A stretch of DNA of 64,000 bases from Furcasterigmium furcatum (lineage: Eukaryota > Ascomycota > Sordariomycetes > Glomerellales > Plectosphaerellaceae): the NCBI GenBank assembly GCA_001599815.1, contig BCIA01000003.1:1612001-1676000 (forward strand). Direction: 5' to 3'. The translations under genes and the position numbers were made by a program. The notes under the pieces are model-generated. The model was not told where the DNA came from and did not search any database. It was given only the letters and a program-made list of their open reading frames with translations. Shown one piece after another: positions 9,793-21,700 of this stretch. Position 1 is the stretch's first letter. Every line of letters begins with the position of its first letter.

Positions 9793-9900
9793 TTATTAAA
9801 TATAGTTATTAAATATAGTTATTAAATATAGTTATTAAATATAGTTATTAAATATAGTTATTAAATATAGTTATTAAATATAGTTATTAAATATAGTTAT
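9793..9900. repeat. 13-base tandem repeat (TTATTAAATATAG)n
   Basis: About eight head-to-tail copies in the Copia 3' LTR, continuing at 24801-24812 after the Gypsy insertion. The same repeat is in the 5' LTR (30020-30113) and, with about three copies, inverted at about 35768-35806. Confidence 0.9.
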
Positions 9901-10360
9901 TATTATAACCTAGGTGCTTCTGCTAATAGAGGTATTTAGATATAAGGTGCGTTTTGTGTTATACGGTAAGTTAGGTAGATAATAAATAGTACTTAGGAGT
10001 TATCGTCGATATTAATATATATCTAAGTTATAAGGGAGTTTTCCCTCTTTAAGGTAGGTTATAATAAAGACTTAGATTAATTACTAAAGTAGCTAGGTAA
10101 TATCTGCTAGTCTAGGAGATCCTCTATCCTAATATACCTATCTCCTTTAGTTATGCTTACTATGCTTACTATGCCCGTAGTTATAAGCGTTATAAGTAAC
10201 CCCTTGATGCTTACTCCTACTTACCTTACTTAGCGGGTGAGCGCCCGTGAGCGGTTACGTAATAAGGTATATAACTTATTCTTCTTTATTAATCCTATCT
10301 AGATTATATACTAATATAGGAGCCTAATCCTGCTTAGTCCCTATAGTTCTAGGCGTTATA
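9901..10360 (-). repeat. Gypsy LTR A (3' LTR of outer element)
   Basis: Plus strand begins TATTATAACCTAGGTGC and ends TTCTAGGCGTTATA, the RIP-altered form of TG...CA ends. It shares with LTR D the internal GCGGGTGAGCGCCCGTGAGC segment, absent from LTRs B and C. Adjacent at 10361-10375 is the complement of a polypurine tract (TATTTCCCCTCCTCT). Confidence 0.88.
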
Positions 10361-10716
10361 TATTTCCCCTCCTCTAGGCTAATATCCTAACGGCTATATA
10401 AGTAGACTATAGTCCCCTAAGGTTAGTTTATTATATCCCCGCCCTTTTTTTAATACTAATAATATATCTGGTCGCGTTTAGAAATCTTAAAAGAAATCTT
10501 CTACCGAGCGGAAAGAATCCTAGCTTCTTTTATTTAATATCCTTAGTTTTAAGGCTATACCGTATTCCTTATATAAAAGTCGCGGCGCGAAGTGTGTTAT
10601 AATAGAGGGCTGTAAGAAGTGTTGCGAGTGTGTTTGTCGCGGTCGCCCTTGTGATGGCTCGGGGGTGTCTATGGTTGCTAGTATACGTGGTTTTTTTGTT
10701 TTCCTTAATAGGTAAG

Positions 10717-11174
10717 TATTACGACCTAGGTGCTTCTACTAACAGAGGTACTTAGATACGAGGTGTGCTTTGTGTTATACGGTAAGTTAGGTAGATAATA
10801 AATAGTATTTAGGAGTTATCGTTAATATTAATCTACGTCGAAGTCGTAAAGGAGCTTTCCCTCTTTAAGGTGGGTTATAATAAAGACTTAGATTAATCAC
10901 TAAAGTAGCTAGGTAAGGTCTACTAGTCTAGGAAATCCTCTATCCTAATATACCTATCTCCTTTAGTGGTACTCACCGTGCTCGCCGTGTCCCTTGAGGT
11001 AAACGTCGCGAGCGTCGCCCCTTACTCGCCTTGCTTACTATCCTTAGCGGAGTAAGTATAGTAAGCGGTTATATACCTAATTATATAACCCTTCCTTCCT
11101 TATTAATCCTATCTAAGTTATATACCAACGTAGGAGCTTAATCCTACTTAGTCCCTATAGTTCTAGGCGTTATA
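10717..11174 (-). repeat. Gypsy LTR B (3' LTR of inner element)
   Basis: Starts TATTACGACCTAGGTGC and ends TTCTAGGCGTTATA on the plus strand. It shares GTCGCGAGCGTCGCCCCTTA and the TAGCGGAGTAAGTATAGTAAG segment with LTR C only, which pairs it with C independently of the target duplications. Confidence 0.9.
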
Positions 11175-11879
11175 TATTTCCCCTCCTCTAGGCTAATATC
11201 CTAACGGCTATATAAGTAGACCATAGTCCCCTAAGGTTAGTTTATTATAATCTCATCCTTCTTTTACCGCTAATAATATATCTAGTTATGTCTAGAAATC
11301 TTAAAAGAAATCCTCCTCTAATCGCAAAAAAGCCTAGCTCCTTTTATTTAATCTTCTTGGCTTTAATGCTATACCTTATTCGACTTGTGAATCCCGCGGC
11401 ACGCGGTGCGTTATAATAGAGGGTTGCGAAAAGTATTGGGAGTGTGTCCGTTATGGTCGTCCTTACGATAGTTTAGGTGTGTCCGTTACGTCGGGTAAGT
11501 TGTTTTTATCTTAGGTGTGTTGCATAGGTCGCTAACGTATATAGTGCGACGATTCGCGGGGGAGTTTAACCGACTATGGTCAAAGGAGTCGCTAGCGGAG
11601 TAATAGCTCCTTAATATAAAAGTAAAAATAGATATAGCGTAGGCCGAAATAAGTAAGGCCTTAGCTTATCTTATTTAGGTGTGGAAATAGAAGGATTCCC
11701 TTTATTCCCGTAGGGTAGAGATAGCTTATCGTAACGCTGAGTCTCTTAACGCCTTAAAGGAGATTAAGCGGTAGGAATTAAAAGCTATTATAGATATAAT
11801 ATCCTTTGGTGCGTTTAGCGTAATAGATTAGAGCGTAGTAGATTTACCTAACGCCCTTAGTAGAACTAGCGGAGTTAAA

Positions 11880-14800
11880 GTTAGGAGTTTTAGAGGTGCT
11901 TTATAGGTTCCTAGGTGTTATCTAAATAATTATATTCCTTCTATTTAACTAGATATTTATCTTATTTATTATTTATAGTCCTATAGTCGAGAATTTCTTT
12001 AACTTTATAGATATCCGGCCCGCTAACTTCTATATTTTCTTTAAGTAGTATATCCTTATATATAGGTTCTAAGAGTATGATATAAAATATATTATAGATT
12101 TATATATTTTTAGGTAGTATAAGCTAAAAGCTAATATTAAAGAGCTTTTTTTTAATTTTAAAAGGTCTAAGTTTCTTAAAGTCTAGCTTATTATTAGGTC
12201 TATTTATTAAGATATTCTTATAAAGTAAATAGACCTTATCCCCCTCCTATAAGGATAGTCCCTTTATCCTTTTAAGGTTAGTATAGTAAGTTATCCTCTC
12301 TCTAACTATTTAGAGGTCTATTTATAGTTATTTATAGATATTTTTAATATCTTAGGTATTCTATATTACCCTAAGAGTATTAATCGCTTCCCTTAGTTCT
12401 CTATATACCGTTGGTTTATAGCTATAGTTAGCATAGAATAGTAAAACTTTAGTAGATTCGCTTAATACGCTATTATAAGCTAGTTATACTATTAGTAGCA
12501 GCTATACCTAATTATCCTAAGGGTAGTTAATATAGTAGCGGAGATATTATTTAAGCGTCTAGTTAGTATATTCTATCTATCCGTCGGTCTCTAGGTAGTA
12601 TACTATAGATATCTTAAGTTTTAGTCTAAGCTAGGCTATAAGCGACTTCTAGAAGTTACTTATAAATAGCTTATCTCTATCCGTAATAAGTTTATCCGGT
12701 ATACTATATTATATAGTAATAGTATATAGGAAGATATATATAACTTCTTCTATAGTTCCTTACTTAATAAACGGGAGGAAATAGATGTACTTAGTAAGTC
12801 GGTCGATGATAACTAGGATTAAATTATATCGTTTTCCTATTAGCGGTTCTTCTAACTTAGGTAGGTCTATAATAAAATCTATATTAATAGATTTTTATAG
12901 CATAGTAGCTACTAAGAGTGCTTATAGCTAACTATAGGGTTTATACCTACTTACCTTACTTTTCTTATATAGGTCGTATTAGGCGATAGCTTCCTATACT
13001 TTTTATTATATATACTTTTTATTATAGTATTATCGGAGGCTCTAAAATATTTTCTATACTCCTTAGTGTCTATATACTAATATACTATAAATCTTAAGTA
13101 TCTCCTTTTATCTATCGCTTTATCCTTTATTAAGGTTAGCGAGGGTATAAATATTTAGTATAAGGTTTCCTTTTTTATTTAGGGTAAGGATAGCATAGCT
13201 TACGACTAGCTCCGTATTAACTAAGTTATACCGTCGGCTAAGTATATCTACCCTACTATTTTCCTTCCCTAGTTGGTATACGATCTTAAAATTAAATTTA
13301 GAGAGGAACTTAGCCTATCTAACTTATTATTTATTTAATTCCTTTATAGTAGTAAAGTTTATTAGATTTTTATAATCTATATAGACTATAACTAGGTTTT
13401 TAGTTCCTAAGAGGTATACCCTTTACTCCTTAAACGCTTTAATAATTACTATTAATTCTTTATTATAGATTTAATAGTTTAGTTTAGCGTTATATAGCTT
13501 TTTCGTAAAGTAAGCTATTAGGTAGAGTCGTCCTTTATTATCTCGTTATAGTAGTATAGCTCTAAGCGTATAGTCCGAAGAGTCGGTTTTAACTTTATAG
13601 TCCTTAGCGGGGTCTAGTATCTTAAGTATAGGTTCTTCCGATACTTACTTTTTAATACCGTTAAATGCTTACTAGGCTATAGGTCTCTATTCCTAGGTTA
13701 AGTCTTTCTTTATAAGGTCCGTAAGTGGTTTTAATAGATCTTTATATCCTTTAATAAACCTCCTATAGAAATTAATTAGTCTAAGAAATCCTTTAATATA
13801 TATTAGGTTTTCTAGTATCGGCTAGTTTAGTATAGCTTTGATTTTCTTTAGGTCTATAGCGATTTCTCCGGGTTAAATTCTAAATCTAAGGAAGTTAACT
13901 TATTATATATAGAAGCTAGTCTTATTAGGTTTTACTAATAGATTCTTATTAAGGAGTCGCTAGAGTACCTTATATATATATTACTTATATTTTTTAAGAG
14001 TTTTTAAGAAGATAAGGATATCATTAAGGTATACTATTATAAATATATTAATAAAGTCTCGTAAAATATTATTAATTATAGCTTAGAATATAGCTAGGGT
14101 ATTTATTAGACCGAAGGGTATAACTAAATACTTAAAGTGTCCTTAACGTATCCTAAAGGCGGTTTTTTATTTTTCTCCTTTTTTTATATAAATTAAGTTA
14201 TATATACCTTTAAGATCGATAGCTATAAACTATTAGGCTCTTATTAGTAAGTCTTAAAGCTTAGAGATAAGTAGTAGTAGGTAGTAGTTTTTAATTATAA
14301 TTTCGTTTAGGCGTTAGTAGTCTATATAGAGCCTAAGTGTTCTATTCTTTTTAGGAATAAATAAGATTAGGTATCTTATTAGTAACTAGGATTTCCGGAT
14401 ATAACCTTTCGCGAGGTTCTCCTTAATATATTTATTAAGCGCCTAGCGCTATTTTTTATTAAGTCTGTAGATTTTCTGAAAGGTAGGCTATATACCTTCT
14501 TTTAGTTTAATCTTATAGTCGTAGTGGCTATATTTAGGGAGCCTAGTATTAAGGGTCTCCTAAAATAGTTTTACGTACTTATAGTATTCCTTTAGTATAT
14601 TTTTAAGTCGTTACTATAGCTCTTTGCTTAGCTTAGTGTAGTTTCTATTTTTTATAATACTAAGTCGCCGGTTAGCGGTCGCTAATATATTCCGCTAGGG
14701 ATATTATAAGTTTTTTATTACTATATTACCCTATTAAACCTAGCCGGTAGTCTAATTAATCCTTAGGTTATACTTCCTTAACTATAGGATCCCTAAGATT

Positions 14801-15050
14801 AAATCCTATTTTCTAAAATTAGTAATATTAAACGTTATAGGCGTATTATATCCTTTAATAAGGATTAAAAGATAATTAGTTTCTTAGTCGACTCTACCTT
14901 TATTATAAAGTATTAGCTATCCTTCTACTAATCATAACAGATAGGGGTTACGCTTATCCTTCTCTTTAAGCTAGAGTTACTTAACTATAGTTAGTAATAT
15001 AAAGTTCCCTTATACTCTACTATCTAGGAGCGTATAGTAGGTCTAGTATT
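11880..15050 (-). pseudogene. Inner Gypsy pol pseudogene with C-terminal chromodomain
   Basis: Recognisable pieces on the minus strand, in order: LLDSR (retropepsin DSG with Gly-to-Arg) near 15040; an RT region with MPFGLTNA-like and YLND motifs around 14100-14020; integrase DRLTKY around 12810-12790 followed by a DRD/FW core; the GDKVYLL...PFKI tail around 12240-12170; and a chromodomain with YLVK and NTWEP around 11970-11905. The chromodomain places it in the chromovirus branch of Gypsy. It is not translatable: in-frame TAG, TAA and TGA occur throughout, many explainable as Trp or Gln codons hit by RIP. Confidence 0.82.
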
Positions 15051-17702
15051 AAATAATTACTTTTACTATTAGGTAGCTTATATCATTACTAATTTATAGC
15101 GCATATAGGGTCTTACCTTCTAGGCTTACTTATTCCTACCCGTTTAGGAATAGCGGCGATAATTTTTTATCTACTTATAATATCGTCGTTTAGGTAGTAA
15201 GAGAGGTTCTTCCTCTTCCTTACTTAGGGTGTTTTTAGATACGGTAGTGGTATCGCTAATATAGTTTAGTGTTTTAATTCCCTTCTTAACGTTTTCGTTA
15301 AAGGTTACCCGTCGCTTTATCTTCTCGGCTTTAATAATAACCTTATAATCTTATTATTTTAGGTTCTAGGGATTAAGCTTAATAAGTTTATTAAGAAGTT
15401 AGGCCTTTTATATTATAAGGCTTTAGAGTTTTTACTATTCTTATAACTTACGTTATATATATAACTAGTAGTTATCGTTAAAATACTTATATTATACTAA
15501 GACGGTAATATATTCCTATAAATACCCTTCCTTAAGGGCGAAGGTTCTATAGACTCCTTTAATTTCGGTAAGGGTTTAGTAAGTAAAGTTCTCTACTATA
15601 TAGGCTTATTAAATAGGGTATTTATCCTGTTAGGGAAAGAAGTTATAGCTAAGTTTTACGCTATTATATTAAGGGTACTTATTAAAAATATAGTTTAACT
15701 AGTAGACTTAGAAGTATTTTTTATATTTAATATCTAGCTATAAATTATCCTTTATATCGCGCGGACGTCGGATTTAGAAGTAGGGTTCCTTACTTACTTA
15801 CCACGTAGGTAGTCCTAGTAATTAGATTACCCCTTAGTCTAGGATATTATCCCGGGACTATATAGGCCTTATTCCTTTTAAATCTTATCTGTTATATTTA
15901 GCTTTTATATTATTGTTTTAATCGTTAATATCGTCGTTATAGGATCCTAAGCCTCTAGCGGTTATTAGCCTTAGGGCTAGTTCCTTTCCTTTTCCTTAGC
16001 TTATAACCGTAAGTTCTCTAGCGGGTCTTAGACCCTTGGTCTATTTAGGGTATTAGGTCTTATTACGTAGGTCTTAAGTTAAGGGTTTACCCTTTTAGGT
16101 ATATCTCTTATAAAAGCGTTCCTAGCGTTATTATTACTTTTTATTAGCGAGTTTTTCGTAGGCGTCTTTCCTTATATTATTAAGTCTTTATCGCTAAAGT
16201 ACCTTAATCTATTTATCCTTTTCCTTAAGAAGTTACTTATATTTTTCCTTAGTGTAAGATCCTTTAAGTAGTATAGATTATATATATTCCTTATCCTTAA
16301 ACCTAAGTAGGTTTTAGACTTTTTAGTCGATCTCCTTAATCCTTACTTAGATATAAGAGTTAGGGAAGAGTCTCTAAGATTCTTCCTTAGGGGTTTTATA
16401 GGTATATTTATATCGCTTAATAGGCATTTCTTCCTCTAGGCGTATATACGTAAGGAGTATATTCTTATCGACCGTTCCCTAGAGGTCGCCCTTCTTTTCG
16501 CGCTAATAGTAGTAGTTAAAGAAAGCTGCGAGGTTATTAAGCTCCTTTATAGTCCTACTAATATATCCTCCTTTGTTAGGGAACTAAATAGTTATAGTAT
16601 AGGTAATTTCCTATAAAGTTAGTATATACTAAAGTATAGTAAGGGTCTTTATCGCTGTCTATTATTCTATTACGCTGACTTACTATAGGTTCCCTAAGTC
16701 GTATAGTCTCTTAGGTTAATAATAGTTATAGGTATAATACCCCTTTTTATTATAGTTAAAGTAAGTAATCTCCTAGAGATCCTTCTTTTTCGGCTAGTTA
16801 TTTCCGCGCTAGAGCGTATTAAGCTCTATAGGTCTTAGTGCTTAAGTATTATTATAAGCGGATTATTAATATTACCTATAATATAAGCGCGGTTAGTAGG
16901 CTTACCCTTAGTTAGTATAAGGTCCTCTAACGTTAAAACGGGTTAGATTATATCCTTACTTTTTTATTTATCGCTTATATAGTCGGTTATTAATTTATAT
17001 AGCTATAGCTAAGAACTTAGCTATAATATTAGGTCTATCTTCCTTAGTAAGGTTATCCTTAACTTTATCCTTTAGGCCTAAGTAGTAAGCTACTATAAGG
17101 GATTTTATACCCTACTATAGGTATAAGGCGATCTACTAAAACTTAGCGGTATAATCGGCGGTAGATCCCTTTTAGCGGAGGTTATATAGCTATTATTTAG
17201 CGGTATATAATTCGTTGGGGTCGCTAAATATAGCCTTTATTTAGTTTTTAAAGTTATTATAGTGTTAGAAGATATAGCGGGTCTTAGTATAACGTTATTC
17301 CTCCGTCCTCTTAAGGTAGTTGCGTTAAACGGGTTTAAACTAAGCGAGAGCGTCTCTATATAATAGTAATAAAGCGAAGAATATCTTTATAGGTTTATTA
17401 GGGAACTATTACCCGTAAAACGTAATATAAGCTCTTATCTAGGTAAGGAAGCCCCTAAGGGTTCCTTTAGTTCCGTCGAAGGGGTAAAGCATAGGGTACT
17501 TAAGCGCGCTACCTCCCCTATAGCTCCTAATACGTTTAACTTAAACGTAGAGCTATTAGTTCTCTTAGCGGAGCTTTTTAATTATAGCTAGGACCGCCGC
17601 TACTCCTATAGGAGCGCTAGTCGTACCTAAAGTAGTAGAGCTTAGCACTATTATAAATACTATCCGTAGTAAAGGTAACTTACTAAATAGGAGTAATTAA
17701 AA

Positions 17703-18160
17703 TATTACAACCTAGGTGCTTCTACTAATAAAGGTACTTAGATATAAGGTATACTTTATATTATACGGTAAGTTAGGTAGATAATAAATAATATTTAGGA
17801 GTTATCGTTAATATTAATCTATATTAAAGTCGTAAGGGAGCTTTCCCTCTTTAAGGTAGGTTATAATAAAGACTTAGATTAATTACTAAAGTAGCTAGGT
17901 AAGGTCTACTAGTCTAGGAAATCCTCTATCCTAATATACCTATCTCCTTTAGTGGTGCTCACCGTGCTCGCTATATCCCTTAAGGTAAGCGTCGCGAGCG
18001 TCGCCCCTTACTCGCCTTACTTACTATCCTTAGCGGAGTAAGTATAGTAAGCGGTTACATACCTAATTACGTAACCCTTCCTTCCTTATTAATCCTGTCT
18101 AAGTCATATGCCAACGTAGGAGCCTAATCCTACTTAGTCCCTATAGTTCTAGGCGTTATA
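17703..18160 (-). repeat. Gypsy LTR C (5' LTR of inner element)
   Basis: Starts TATTACAACCTAGGTGC and ends TTCTAGGCGTTATA on the plus strand, 458 bases as in LTR B. On its low side it borders the inner gag (AGGAGTAATTAAAA) and on its high side the GTAAG duplication and outer-element sequence. Confidence 0.9.
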
Positions 18161-18529
18161 GTAAGGCTGATATGCCTATAGTGTAGCGATTTACAAAGGA
18201 GTTTGAACGCTTACGTTTAAAAGAGTCCCTTAAGGAGTAGCGGCTCCTTAATGTGAAAGCGAAGATGGATGCGGTGTAGGCTGAAATAAGTGAAGCCTTA
18301 GCTTGTCTAGTGCGGGTTTAGAAGTAGCGAGATTCTTTTTATTCTTATAGTGTAGAGATAGCTCGGCGTAATACTAAGTCTCTTAATGCCTTAGAGGAGC
18401 TTAAATAGTAGGAATTAAAAGCTACTTTAGATATAATATCCTTTAGCGCGTTTAGCGTAGTAGATTAGAGTATAGTAGATTTACCTAATACCCTTAGTAG
18501 AACTAACAGAGTTAAAGTTAAGAGTTCTA

Positions 18530-21500
18530 GAGGTATTTTATAGGTTCCTAGGTGTTATCTAAATAATTATATCCCTTTTATTTAATTAGATATTTATCTT
18601 ATCTATTATTTATAGTCTTATAGTCTAGAATTTCTTTAACTTTATAGATATCTAGTCTACTAACCTTTATGCCTTCTTTAAGTAGCGTATCCTTATATAT
18701 GAGTTTTAGAAGTATAATATAGAACGTATTATAGATTTATATGTTTTTAGGTAGTATAAGCTAAAAGCTAATATTAAAGAGTTTTTTTTTTATTTTAAAA
18801 GGTCTAAGTTTTTTAAAGTCTAGCTTATTATTAGGTCTGTTTATTAAGATATTTTTATAGAGTAAGTAGACCTTATCCCCCTCCTATAAGGATAGTCCCT
18901 TTATCCTTTTAAGGTTAGCATAGTAAGTTATCTATTATCTAACTATCTAGAGGTTAGTTTATAGTTATTTATAGATATCCTTAATTTATTAGGCGTCTTT
19001 TATAGCCCTAAGGGCGTTAATTACTTCCCTTAGTTCCTTATATACCGTTAGTTTATAGTTATAGTTAGCGTAGAATAGTAAAACTTTAGTAGATTTACTT
19101 AGTATACTATTATAAGCTAGTTATACCGTCGGTAATAGCTATACCTAATTATCCTACGGGTAGTTAATATAATAGCGGAGGTATTATTTAAGCGTCTAGT
19201 TAGTATATTTTATCTATCTATTAGTCTCTAGGTGATATACTATAGATATTTTAAGTTTAGGTCTAAGTTAGGCTATAAGTAATTTCTAGAAATTACTTAT
19301 AAATAGTTTATCTCTATCCGTAATAAGTTTATCTAGTATACTATATTATATAGTAATAGTATATAGAAAGATATATACGACTTCTTCTATAGTTCCTTAC
19401 TTAATAAATAGGAGGAAATAGGTATACTTAGTAAGCCGGTCGATAATAACTAAGATTAAGTCGTATTATTTTCCTATTAGTAGTTCTTCTAACTTAGGTA
19501 GGTCTATAATAAAATCTATACTAATAGACTTCTATAGCGTAGTAGCTACTAAGAGTACTTATAGCTAACTATAGGGTTTATACTAGCTTACCTTACTTTT
19601 TTTATATAGGTTATATTAGGCGATAGCTTCCTATACTTTTTATTATGTATACTTTTTATTATAGTGTTATTAAAGGCTTTAGAACGTTTTTTATACTCCT
19701 TAGTGTTTATATACTGGTATACTATAGATCTTAAGTATTTTCTTTTATTTATCGCTTTATCCTTTATTAAGGTTAGCGAGGGTATAAATATTTAGTATAA
19801 GGTTTCCTTTTTTATTTAGGGTAAGGATAGCGTAGTTTATAACTAGCTTTATATTAACTAAGTTATATTATCGGCTAAGTATATCTGCTCTGCTATTCTC
19901 CTTTCTTAGTTAGTATATAATTTTAAAGTTAAATTTAAAGAGGAACTTAGCTTATCTAACTTATTATTTATTTAACTCTTTTATAATAGTAAAATTTACT
20001 AGATTCTTATAATCTATATAGACTATAACTAGGTTCTTAGTTCCTAAGAGATATACTCTTTATTCTTTAAACGCTTTAATAATTATTATTAATTCCTTAT
20101 CGTAGATTTAATAATTTAGTTTAGCGTTATATAGCTTTTTTGCAAAGTAAGCTATTAGGTAAAGTTATCCTTTATTATTTTATTATAGTAATATAGCTCT
20201 AAGCGTATAGTCTAAAGAGTTGGTTTTAACTTTATAGTCCTTAGCGGGGTCTAATATCTTAAGTATAGGTTTTTCCGCTATTTACTTTTTAATACTATTA
20301 AATACTTACTAGGCTTTAGGTCTCTATTCCTAGGTTAAGTCTTTCTTTATAAGGTCTATAAGTAGCTTTAATAGATCTCTATATCCTTTAATAAACCTCC
20401 TATAGAAATTAATTAGTCTAAGAAATCCCTTAATATATATTAGGTTTTTTAGTATTAGCTAGTTTAGTATAGCTTTAATTTTCTTTAGGTTTATAATAAT
20501 TTCCTTAGGTTAAATTCTAAATCTAAGGAAGTCGACTTATTATATATAAAAGCTAGTTTTATTAGGTTTTACTAATAGGTTTTTATTAAGGAGTCGCTAG
20601 AGTACCTTATATACGTATTACTTATATTCTTTAAGAGTTTTTAAGAAGATAAGGATATTATTTAGGTATACTACTATAAATATATTAATAAAGTCTTATA
20701 AGACGTTATTAATTATAGCTTAGAATATAGCCGGAGTATTTATTAGACTAAAGGGTATAACTAAATACTTAAAGTATCCTTAATATATCCTAAAAGCGGT
20801 TTTCTACTTTTCTCCTTTCTTTATATAAATTAAGTTATATATACCCTTAAGGTTAATAGCTATAAACTATTAGGCTCCTACTAGTAAATCTTAAAGCTTA
20901 GAGATAAGTGGTAGTAGATAGTAGTTTTTAATTATAATTTTATTTAGGCGTTAATAGTTTATATAGAGCCTAAGCGTCCTATTCTTCTTAGGAATAAATA
21001 GGATTAGGTATCCTATTAGTAATTAGGATTTCTTAATATATCCTTTTATAAGGTTCTCCTTAATATATTTATTAAGCGCTTAGCGCTATTTTTTATTAAG
21101 TTTATAGATCTTTTAAAAGGTAGGCTATATACCTTCCTTTAGCTTAATCTTATAGTTATAGTGGCTATATTTAGGGAGCCCGGTGTTAAGGGTCTCCTAA
21201 AATAGTTTTATATACTTATAATATTCCTCTAGTATATTTTTAAGTTATTACTATAGCTCTTTACTTAGCTTAGTATAGTTTCTATTTTTTATAGTGCTAA
21301 GTCGCTAGTTAGTAGTCGCTAATATATTCCGCTAGGGATATTATAAATTCTTTATTACTATATTACCCTATTAAACCTAGCCGGTAGTCTAATTAATCCT
21401 TAGGTTATACTTCCTTAACTATAAGATCCCTAGGATTAAATCCTACTTTCCGAGATTAATAATATTAAATATTATAGGCGTATTATATCCTTTAATAAAG

Positions 21501-21700
21501 ATTAAAAGATAATTAGTTTCTTAGTCGACTCTACCTTTATTATAAAGTATTAGCTATCCTTCTACTAATCATAATAGATAGGGGTTACGCTTATCCTTCT
21601 CCTTAAGCCGGAGTTACTTAACTATAGTTAGTAATATAAAGTTCCCTTATACCCCGCTATCTAGGAGTATATAGTAGATCTAGTATTAGATAATTATTTT
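18530..21700 (-). pseudogene. Outer Gypsy pol pseudogene
   Basis: Colinear with the inner element's pol (compare the chromodomain at about 18640-18530 with 11990-11880, and the RT motif at about 20665 with 14030). It is more heavily RIP-mutated: both Asp codons of YLDD now read Asn. The first bases after the junction (18166-18320) keep unusually many CpA/TpG sites compared with the rest. Confidence 0.8.

Larger units (their letters stand above)
9299..9900 (-). repeat. Copia 3' LTR, outer 602 bases (rest at 24805-24823)
   Basis: In element orientation the LTR begins TATTAAATAAC (from TG..., RIP-altered) at 24823, runs through a 13-base tandem repeat and a GC-rich repeat array, and ends CTATTTTTAACA at 9299. 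The Gypsy array with its GTTAT duplication interrupts the 13-base repeat. Rejoined, the LTR is about 621 bases. Its start at 9299 matches the 5' LTR start at 29667 essentially base for base over the 118 bases available before the gap. Confidence 0.88.
10717..18160 (-). mobile_element. Inner Gypsy (chromovirus) element nested in the outer Gypsy
   Basis: LTR B (10717-11174) and LTR C (17703-18160) are both 458 bases and the element is flanked by GTAAG duplications (10712-10716 and 18161-18165). A polypurine tract lies next to LTR B (plus-strand TATTTCCCCTCCTCT at 11175). Minus-strand body: gag about 17700-15950, retropepsin near 15045-15000, RT about 14550-13900 with the catalytic motif decayed to YLND (about 14020-14035), RNase H, integrase about 13050-12100, GPFKI-type integrase tail about 12190 and a chromodomain about 11990-11880. 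Stops, mostly TAG, interrupt every domain. Removing the element rejoins the outer element's 3' region. Confidence 0.9.

Noticed and set aside
9793..9900. Regular short repeats considered as CRISPR.
   Set aside because: 13-base head-to-tail units without spacers, in a eukaryotic LTR.
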